A DNA stretch of 64,000 nt from Leptothrix discophora (GTDB taxonomy: Bacteria > Pseudomonadota > Gammaproteobacteria > Burkholderiales > Burkholderiaceae_C): contig NZ_JAUZEE010000009.1 in NCBI RefSeq assembly GCF_030705305.1, positions 62,001-126,000 of the forward strand, written 5' to 3'. The first letter of the stretch is position 1, and each line of letters opens with the position of its first letter. Shown piece by piece: positions 58,152 through 64,000 of the stretch. Both the position numbers and the translations under genes were made by a program. A model generated the notes under the pieces. The model saw only the letters and a program-made list of their open reading frames with translations, was not told the DNA's origin and made no database searches.

Positions 58152-60227
58152 GTGTCCCAGCCCTCCCTGCCCACCCGCACCCGCCGACTGATGCACCGGC
58201 TGCGCCTGCGTGCCAGCCTCTGGAGCGGTTCGCTGCGACTGCGGCTGGCGCTGTCCTGCGGGGCGCTGATCGCGGTCAGCGTGATTGTGGTGACCGCGGC
58301 GGTGCTGGCGCGCGGCTCGGCCCACACCCGGCAGGCGGTGCTCGACAACGAGGCGGCCAGCGTCGACCACCTGGCGGTGCTGCTGCGCGACCGGGTGGTG
58401 CGCCTGCAGCTGGCGCTGCGGGCGGCGGCCCAGCCGGTCGATGAGCGCGTGATGCTGGACCGCGAGGCCCAGCAGCGCTACATGAGCCAGCGCCAGGTGC
58501 TGGCCACGCTGTTCTCGACCATCGCGCTGGTCGACCTGGACGGCCGCGTGCTGGTGCTGCGCGACGGCTCGACCATCAGCCACCCGGACATCCGGGTCGG
58601 CGACCGGCCCTATTTCCACACCACGCTGCAGCAGGCTCGCCCGGTCGTGTCCGACCCGATGATCGGCCGCGTCTCGCGCGAGGCGGTGGTCGCGCTGACC
58701 ATGCCGGTGCTGGGCGGCGACGGCCTGGTCCGGGCGGTCCTGCTGGGCACCCTGCGGCTGAACTCGCGCGACCTGCTCTACGGCCTGGGCGGTGCCGACG
58801 GCAGCAACCAGGAGGTCATGCAGACCGTCATCACCGATGCCAGCGGGCTGGTGCTCGCGCATCCCGATCCGGCCTACATCCTGCGACCGATCGACGAGGT
58901 GCCCGGCCTGCGCGTGGCCGCCGCGCGCTGGATCCGTGCCGGCCGGCCGATCGAGCCGCTGCCCGAGGCCTACAGCGACGCCGGCTACGTGGTGGCGGCC
59001 GCCGGCGTGCCGGGGCCGGACTGGATGGTCTTCCGCATCGCCAACACCGATGCGCTGCTCGGCGGCGTGCGCTCCGTCGTGCGCGAGGCCTTGTTCTACG
59101 GCGCCGGCGTGGCGCTGCTGGCGATGGCGCTGCTGTGGGTCTGGGTCACGCGCCTGCTGCGCCCGCTGGACCAGCTGGAGGAGCGCGCCCGGGCGCTCGG
59201 GCCGGGCGGGCCGCCGCTGGAGGATGGCTGGCCGGACGCCGCCGGCGAGGTCGGCGAGTTGGAACGGGCGCTGCGCGTCGCGCTGCACCAGCGCGCCCGC
59301 GCCGAGGCCTGCAACGCCGAGCTGCTCGTCAAGCTGCGCTCGGTCATGAGCACCGCGCCGATCGGGCTGGCCTTCACCCGCGCGCGCGCCTTCGAGCTGG
59401 TCAGCGACGAGTTCTGCCGCCTGTTCGGCCACCCGCCGGGCGGGCTGATCGGCGAGTCGGCCCGGCTGATCTATGCCTCCGACGAGGACTACGCCGGACT
59501 GGGCGCCAAGGTGGCCCAGTCCTTTGCGGAAGGTCGTCCCTACAGCGGCGACCACCACTTCGTGCGCCGCGACGGCAGCCGCTTCGTGGGCGAACTGACC
59601 GGTCGGCCGGTCGATCCGCACGACTCCGGCGCCGGCACGATCTGGCTGCTGCGCGACGTCACGCAGGAGCGTGCCGAGCAGCGCGAGCTGGCCTGGAGTG
59701 CCAGCCACGATGCGCTCACCGGCCTGCTCAACCGAGCGCACTTCGAGCGCACGCTGTCCTTGCTGGTCGAGCGCAACCGCCAGCTTGAACGGGCCGGCGA
59801 GCCCTGGCCGACGGCCGCCGTGCTGTTCATCGACCTGGACCTGTTCAAGCAGGTCAACGACAGCGCTGGCCATGCGGCGGGCGACGACATGCTGCGCTCG
59901 GTCGCCCGCGCCCTGACGGGCAGCCTGCGCCGAGACGAGTGTGTGGCCCGGCTCGGCGGCGACGAGTTCGCGGTGCTGCTCGAAGGTTGCGACCCGATCG
60001 CCGCCGAGCGCCTCGCGCACAAGCTGCTGCGCGCGGTCGAGCAGATCCGCCTGCCCTGGGGCGAGCGCCAGCTGCAGGTCGGCGCCAGCATCGGCCTGGT
60101 GGTCCTCGAACCGCCGCTGCGCGAACCCGATGCCCTGATGCACGCGGCCGATCTGGCCTGCTACGCCGCCAAGCAATCGGGCCGACACGCGGTCCGGATC
60201 GCCGAGCGGGCCGAGCCCCCGGTCTGA
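58152..60227 (+). CDS. Membrane diguanylate cyclase with Cache, HAMP, PAS and GGDEF domains
   Basis: A 691-residue enzyme that makes cyclic di-GMP from GTP. TM1 (about 32-53), a Cache-like periplasmic sensor (60-305, with VGDRPYFHTTLQQARPVVSD), TM2 (312-332), HAMP-like linker, PAS (about 400-510) and the GGDEF domain (525-685). The active site RLGGDEFAVL is intact near residue 600. The product-inhibition site reads RRDE where RxxD is usual, so feedback may be weak. GTG 58152 is the likely start; ATG at residue 14 is possible. Confidence 0.92.
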   Translation: MSQPSLPTRTRRLMHRLRLRASLWSGSLRLRLALSCGALIAVSVIVVTAAVLARGSAHTRQAVLDNEAASVDHLAVLLRDRVVRLQLALRAAAQPVDERVMLDREAQQRYMSQRQVLATLFSTIALVDLDGRVLVLRDGSTISHPDIRVGDRPYFHTTLQQARPVVSDPMIGRVSREAVVALTMPVLGGDGLVRAVLLGTLRLNSRDLLYGLGGADGSNQEVMQTVITDASGLVLAHPDPAYILRPIDEVPGLRVAAARWIRAGRPIEPLPEAYSDAGYVVAAAGVPGPDWMVFRIANTDALLGGVRSVVREALFYGAGVALLAMALLWVWVTRLLRPLDQLEERARALGPGGPPLEDGWPDAAGEVGELERALRVALHQRARAEACNAELLVKLRSVMSTAPIGLAFTRARAFELVSDEFCRLFGHPPGGLIGESARLIYASDEDYAGLGAKVAQSFAEGRPYSGDHHFVRRDGSRFVGELTGRPVDPHDSGAGTIWLLRDVTQERAEQRELAWSASHDALTGLLNRAHFERTLSLLVERNRQLERAGEPWPTAAVLFIDLDLFKQVNDSAGHAAGDDMLRSVARALTGSLRRDECVARLGGDEFAVLLEGCDPIAAERLAHKLLRAVEQIRLPWGERQLQVGASIGLVVLEPPLREPDALMHAADLACYAAKQSGRHAVRIAERAEPPV

Positions 60228-60267
60228 GCGTGTAACAAGCGCAACGCGCACATCCCCTGAATGGGTG

Positions 60268-60281
60268 GACCCAATTGGGTC
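60268..60281. promoter_or_regulatory. 14-bp perfect palindrome
   Basis: GACCCAATTGGGTC is a perfect palindrome, 40 bases after the diguanylate cyclase stop. Its symmetry and AT core fit a binding site for a dimeric regulator. GGGT and ACCC half-sites recur just outside it (60263-60266 and 60287-60290). It could also be the end signal of the upstream gene. Confidence 0.45.
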
Positions 60282-60384
60282 AATGAACCCGACCGGACCT
60301 GCGGCGCACGGGGCATTCCTGCACGGATCATCCTGCTGCAATGCAGCATCTCGACCGACGGGACCGGCTCTTGAGGGTGACGTT

Positions 60385-60400
60385 CGTGAGGTAAATCACG
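60385..60400. promoter_or_regulatory. CRP/FNR-family binding site candidate
   Basis: CGTGA and TCACG are arranged as a perfect inverted repeat with six bases between (CGTGAGGTAAATCACG). This is the layout of CRP-type sites (TGTGA-N6-TCACA), differing in the outer base. It lies about 170 bases before the cytochrome b-type start, suitable for an activator if transcription starts near 60440-60460. Confidence 0.5.
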
Positions 60401-60571
60401 GACCTGTCGATACCGGAAGGTGTGTCGCGCCTTACGTTTGCTCACGGCGGACTTCAGCGAAGTTTCATGCGTCGACCCTAGGATCCTGGGAAATCGTTCC
60501 ATTGAATCGCTTTGAGTTGGGTTGAAGTACCCACCTCGACGCATCAGAACCTACCCAACCGGATCACGACC

Positions 60572-61537
60572 GTGAGCTCAGTCCTGTCTGCCCAGAACCC
60601 GGCGCGCCTGCATGCGCAGCCGGCACCCGCGCCGGTGCGGCCCGTGGACATGCCAGCCGGCGAGTCCGGCGCGGCGTCGCATCCGTCCGCCCGGCGCGGC
60701 CAGCGCAACGCGTCGGTCCTGCTGACGCTGGGGGCCCTCCTGGGGGCCACCTGGGCGATCAGCCAGCGCGGCTGGTTCCAGGCCGGCGACGACATCGGCT
60801 ACTGGCTGGGCGTGGTCGGCGGCTCGATGATGCTGCTGCTGCTGCTCTACCCGCTGCGCAAGCACGTCCGCGCGATGCGCGGCTGGGGCTCGCCCAAGGT
60901 CTGGCTGGCCGGCCACATGGTGCTGGGCATCGGCGGTCCGCTGCTGATCCTGCTGCACTGCGGTTTCCAGGTCGGTTCGCTGAACGCGGCGGCGGCCCTC
61001 TACAGCATGTGCATCGTCGCCGCGAGCGGCGTCATCGGCCGGTTCCTGTACGTGCGCGTCAACCGTGGCCTGGTCGCAGAACGCAACGCCCTGGGCGACT
61101 TGCGGCGACAGATGGGCTTCGATGGCGAGCGCCGCTCGATGCTGTGGTTCGCGCCGCAGGTGCAGCAGGACCTGGATGCCTTCGAGGCCGACGTGGTCGC
61201 CCGCAGCAAGTCGCCGTCCGGTGCCGGCCGGCACTGGCTGCGCCTGCTGCTGGTGCTGCCGCTGCGCAGCTGGTCGGTGCGGCTGAAGGCGCAGCGCGAG
61301 ATCCGCGTCGCGCTGCGGGTGCTGGCGCGCGAGCAGAACTGGCAGGGCAGCCTGCTGCGCCAGCGCCAGCGCCAGGCGCGACGCTCGCTGGTGTCCTACT
61401 TCGTCGCGGTGATGCGGGTGGCCCTGTTCGCCGCCTGGGAGCGCCTCTTCGCGCTCTGGCACGTCGCCCATATCCCCTTCGTGTTCCTGCTGGTGATCGC
61501 GGGCGTCGTGCACGTGGTCGCGGTCCACGCCTACTGA
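60572..61537 (+). CDS. Predicted bis-haem b membrane protein (cytochrome b/ferric-reductase-like)
   Basis: A 321-residue membrane protein with about five helices. Two helices each carry a His pair 14 apart: His115/His129 (GHMVLGIGGPLLILLH) and His300/His314 (HIPFVFLLVIAGVVH), with extra His297 and His319. The His-x13-His pattern in two helices is how ferric reductase and NADPH-oxidase proteins hold two haems across the membrane. A soluble basic stretch (about 175-285) lies between. The likely role is moving electrons to the multihaem cytochrome that follows in a one-base overlap. The GTG at 60572 is my choice; no ATG fits. Confidence 0.75.
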   Translation: MSSVLSAQNPARLHAQPAPAPVRPVDMPAGESGAASHPSARRGQRNASVLLTLGALLGATWAISQRGWFQAGDDIGYWLGVVGGSMMLLLLLYPLRKHVRAMRGWGSPKVWLAGHMVLGIGGPLLILLHCGFQVGSLNAAAALYSMCIVAASGVIGRFLYVRVNRGLVAERNALGDLRRQMGFDGERRSMLWFAPQVQQDLDAFEADVVARSKSPSGAGRHWLRLLLVLPLRSWSVRLKAQREIRVALRVLAREQNWQGSLLRQRQRQARRSLVSYFVAVMRVALFAAWERLFALWHVAHIPFVFLLVIAGVVHVVAVHAY

Positions 61538-63531
61538 TGCGTGATGCGCACGCCCCCGGCCATCCGCTGCGGTCCCGCCTGACGGGCCCTCGGAGCCTTG
61601 GCCTGCCGACCGGGTGGGTGCGCCTCGTCGCGCGTGCGGTGAGCCACCTCGGCGCCCTCGTGCTGCTGGCGACGCTGTGGCTGCTGTCTGCTGCCGCGCA
61701 GGCCCAGGGCATCGAGTCGGTGCTGTCGCCGGGCAAGGTGGTGCAGTCGCATGCCAAGGTCGAGGCCGACTGCAAGAGCTGCCACGTCAAGTTCGACCGC
61801 GCCGCGCAGGACCGCCTGTGCAGCGACTGTCACAAGGACATCGCCGCCGACGTTCGCGACAAGTCCGGCTTCCATGGCCGCAAGCTGGCGACCCAGCCGA
61901 GCGCCTGCCGCGACTGCCACACCGACCACAAGGGCCGCAACGCCCGCATCGTCGAGCTGGACGTCAAGGCCTTCGACCACACCGGCCTGGCCGACTGGTC
62001 GCTGCGCGGCGCGCACATCAAGACCGAGTGCAAGAGCTGCCACCTGCCCGGCAAGAAGTGGCGCGAGGCGCCGCAGGACTGCCTGTCGTGCCACAAGAAG
62101 GACGACACCCACAAGGGCACGCTGGGCCCGAAGTGCGCCGACTGCCACACCGAGACCGACTGGAAGAAGACCACCTTCGACCACGACAAGACCCGCTTCG
62201 CGCTGAAGGACAAGCATGCCGACGCCAAGTGCGGCGACTGCCACCGCGACAGCAACTACCGCGAGACGCCGCGCACCTGCATCGGCTGCCACCGCAAGGA
62301 CGACGAACAGCTGATCAAGGGCCGGCGCGGCCACCAGGGCCAGTACGGCGAGAAGTGCGAGACCTGCCACACCGCCAAGGCCTGGAAGCCCAGCACCTTC
62401 AACCACGACGTCGACACGAAGTACCTGCTCAAGGGCAAGCACAAGCCGCTCGAGTGCAAGGCCTGCCACACCGGGCATCTGTACAAGCAGCCGGTCAAGA
62501 GCGACTGCCTGAGCTGCCACCTCAAGGACGACAAGCACAAGGGCACGCTGGGCAAGGACTGCGCGTCCTGCCACAACGAGCGCGGCTGGAAGGACCAGGG
62601 CAAGTTCGACCACGACAAGACGAAGTTCCCGCTGCTGGGCAAGCACGTCGAGGCCGAGTGCAAGGCCTGCCACAAGTCGCAGGTCTTCAACGAGGCGCCC
62701 AAGGACTGCATCGGCTGTCACGAGAAGGACGACAAGCACGACAAGACCCTGGGCCGCGACTGCGGTGCCTGCCACGGCGAACGCGACTGGAAGACCACCA
62801 AGGGCAAGTTCGACCACGACAAGACCCAGTTCCCGCTGCGCAACGGCCATGCCGTGCCCAAGCTCGAATGCAAGGCGTGCCACAAGAGCCTGAAGGACAT
62901 GCGCAAGACGCCGCTGGACTGCCTGAGCTGTCACAAGAAGGACGACAAGCACGAGGGCCAGCTCGGTGCGCGCTGCGAGAGCTGCCACACCGACAAGACC
63001 TGGAAGACCACCATCGGCTTCGACCATGCGAAGACCCGCTTCCCGCTGACCGGTCGCCACATCACGACGGTCTGCAAGGACTGCCACACCACCGGCGCCC
63101 GCTTCAAGGACGCGCCGATGGACTGCTGGAGCTGTCACAAGAAGGCCGACAAGCACAAGCAGACGCTGGGCACGGCCTGCGAGAGCTGCCACAACACGCG
63201 GTCCTGGGGCCTGTGGAACTTCGACCATGACCGCCAGACCAGCTACAGGCTCGAAGGTCCGCATGCCAAGGTCGCCTGCATCACCTGCCATGCCCGTCCG
63301 GCACCGGCCGGGAAGAAGGTCGCGCCGACCGGCAACACCTGCATCGCCTGCCACCGCAAGGACGACGTTCACGACGGCGCCTTCGGCAACCGCTGCGAGC
63401 AGTGCCACGTGGTCGACAAGTGGAAACGCATCATCAACCGGGGCATGAGCCCGCCGCCCGTGCTGCCCGCCACACCATCCGTCACACCGCCCGCCAAACC
63501 GCCCGCCGGGACGAACCGGAGTCCGTCATGA
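61537..63531 (+). CDS. Periplasmic 24-haem cytochrome c
   Basis: A 664-residue exported protein with a signal peptide (hydrophobic core about 33-50, cleavage near 57). I count 24 CXXCH motifs, arranged as eight repeats of about 65-70 residues with three motifs each. The repeat follows the plan FDHDKTxFxLxGxH, then CxxCH, CxxCH-KKDDxHKGxLG and CxxCH-x-WK. A proline-rich tail (PPPVLPATPSVTPPAKPPAG) ends the protein. Such chains act as electron wires in metal-oxidising or -reducing and extracellular electron transfer systems. It overlaps the genes on both sides (one base with the b-type protein, 4 bp with the next cytochrome). Confidence 0.9.
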   Translation: MRDAHAPGHPLRSRLTGPRSLGLPTGWVRLVARAVSHLGALVLLATLWLLSAAAQAQGIESVLSPGKVVQSHAKVEADCKSCHVKFDRAAQDRLCSDCHKDIAADVRDKSGFHGRKLATQPSACRDCHTDHKGRNARIVELDVKAFDHTGLADWSLRGAHIKTECKSCHLPGKKWREAPQDCLSCHKKDDTHKGTLGPKCADCHTETDWKKTTFDHDKTRFALKDKHADAKCGDCHRDSNYRETPRTCIGCHRKDDEQLIKGRRGHQGQYGEKCETCHTAKAWKPSTFNHDVDTKYLLKGKHKPLECKACHTGHLYKQPVKSDCLSCHLKDDKHKGTLGKDCASCHNERGWKDQGKFDHDKTKFPLLGKHVEAECKACHKSQVFNEAPKDCIGCHEKDDKHDKTLGRDCGACHGERDWKTTKGKFDHDKTQFPLRNGHAVPKLECKACHKSLKDMRKTPLDCLSCHKKDDKHEGQLGARCESCHTDKTWKTTIGFDHAKTRFPLTGRHITTVCKDCHTTGARFKDAPMDCWSCHKKADKHKQTLGTACESCHNTRSWGLWNFDHDRQTSYRLEGPHAKVACITCHARPAPAGKKVAPTGNTCIACHRKDDVHDGAFGNRCEQCHVVDKWKRIINRGMSPPPVLPATPSVTPPAKPPAGTNRSPS

Positions 63532-64000
63532 AGCTGTCCACCGCATCCCCCCTCCTGACCTGGCTGAGGACGCGCCTGGCGATGCTGGCCCTGCTGCTGG
63601 TCGGCCTCGCGGGCCTGTTGCCCGCCGCGCAGGCGCAGGCGGTGGGCCGTGACTTCGACCACAGCCGCACCGGCTTCGTGCTCAACGGCGCCCATGCCCG
63701 CGAGCGCTGCGAGTCCTGCCACGTCAACGGCGTCTTCAAGGGCACGCCGCGCGACTGCCAGACCTGCCACACCAGTGGCAATCGCCTGGCCCGCACCAAC
63801 ACCGTCAAGTCGACCAACCACATCCCGACCACGGCGCCCTGCGAGACCTGCCACACGACCCAGTCCTTCAACGGCGCGCGCTTCAGCCATGCCGGCGTGG
63901 TGCGCGGCACCTGCGCGACCTGCCACAACATGCGCAATGCGCCGGGCAAGCCGGCCAACCACATCGCCACCACCGCCAGCTGCGACACCTGCCACCGCAC
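63528..64000 (+). CDS. Multihaem cytochrome c (partial, 3' end beyond window)
   Basis: The first 157 residues of an exported multihaem protein. The signal peptide runs MKLSTASPLLTWLRTRLAML to cleavage after AQA near residue 37. The mature part begins VGRDFDHSRTGFVLNGAH, the same signature as the 24-haem protein, and has five CXXCH motifs so far (CESCH, CQTCH, CETCH, CATCH, CDTCH). The ATG overlaps the stop of the previous gene. The total haem number is unknown because the gene leaves the window. Confidence 0.88.
   Translation, partial: MKLSTASPLLTWLRTRLAMLALLLVGLAGLLPAAQAQAVGRDFDHSRTGFVLNGAHARERCESCHVNGVFKGTPRDCQTCHTSGNRLARTNTVKSTNHIPTTAPCETCHTTQSFNGARFSHAGVVRGTCATCHNMRNAPGKPANHIATTASCDTCHR

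Larger units (their letters stand above)
60228..60571. promoter_or_regulatory. Regulatory region upstream of the cytochrome locus
   Basis: These 344 bases hold no convincing gene and are less GC-rich than their neighbours. They contain a 14-bp perfect palindrome and a CRP/FNR-type inverted repeat, listed separately. A clear -10/-35 pair was not found. The region probably controls the b-type cytochrome and multihaem genes. Confidence 0.55.

Noticed and set aside
60265-60525. Small plus-strand open frame (86 codons) before the cytochrome locus
   Set aside because: No ribosome-binding site, no recognisable pattern, and it covers the palindrome and the CRP-like site, so the region is better explained as regulatory.
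61750-63420. Regular repeats that might be taken for a CRISPR array
   Set aside because: The repeats are imperfect, in frame, and encode CXXCH haem motifs; there are no spacers or cas genes.
1-64000. Mobile elements or genomic island
   Set aside because: No transposase, integrase, phage gene, terminal repeats or shift in codon use was seen; apart from the tRNA there is no integration-site signal.

Overview
The window reads as chromosomal DNA of a GC-rich betaproteobacterium of the order Burkholderiales. The reasons are the gene order rpsO-pnp-quinone oxidoreductase-tpiA-secG-tRNA-Leu-nuoA-N, followed by NUDIX, DUF1178, FAD oxidase, DUF2069 and YihY genes, the very high GC in third codon positions, and the Trp-rich small protein next to ilvD. 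A Sphaerotilus/Leptothrix/Rubrivivax-like relative would fit, but this is inference; there is no rRNA here to decide it. I see no insertion sequence, integrase, phage gene or CRISPR array.

Layout. 1-1569 (minus): the end of a TRAP transporter operon (dctP, partial dctQ). 1733-4814: small genes (SRPBCC protein, cytochrome c, Trp-rich protein) and ilvD. 4917-8049: lgt-tsaD and an aminotransferase. 8226-13361: rpsO, pnp, a quinone oxidoreductase, tpiA and secG. 13421-13691: a strong promoter, a structured leader and tRNA-Leu(GAG). 13950-28716: the complete 14-subunit complex I operon nuoA-N, with hairpins between nuoF/nuoG and nuoI/nuoJ. 28837-33342: housekeeping and conserved hypothetical genes. 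33482-37904: an Aer-like receptor whose stop codon appears lost, an alpha/beta hydrolase coupled to metY, and a CBS-domain protein. 38006-58076: a large chemotaxis region with aroC embedded in it. 58152-60227: a membrane diguanylate cyclase. 60572-64000: a multihaem electron-transfer locus cut by the window edge.

The chemotaxis region has a minus-strand run of eleven closely spaced genes (56480 down to 43484): MCP-like protein, cheY, cheY, STAS protein, cheA, two MCPs, cheW, cheR, cheD, cheB. A convergent plus-strand pair faces it: a soluble triple-PAS MCP overlapping a protein made of three CheW domains. No canonical cheZ is present, but the MCP-like protein at the head of the run carries a C-terminal D-x3-Q motif like the CheZ active site. 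The two membrane MCPs share a 179-bp tract with only two differences, which suggests gene conversion.

The right-hand locus joins a predicted bis-haem b membrane protein (two His-x13-His pairs) by a one-base overlap to a cytochrome with 24 CXXCH motifs arranged as eight triplets. That gene overlaps a second multihaem cytochrome with at least five motifs. It looks like an inner-membrane-to-periplasm electron conduit and is the most likely place in this window for poorly described biology, together with the triple-CheW and MCP/CheZ-like chemotaxis proteins. Several RNA-level elements also stand out: a switchable rpsO leader, the leader hairpin before tRNA-Leu and the nuo intercistronic hairpins.
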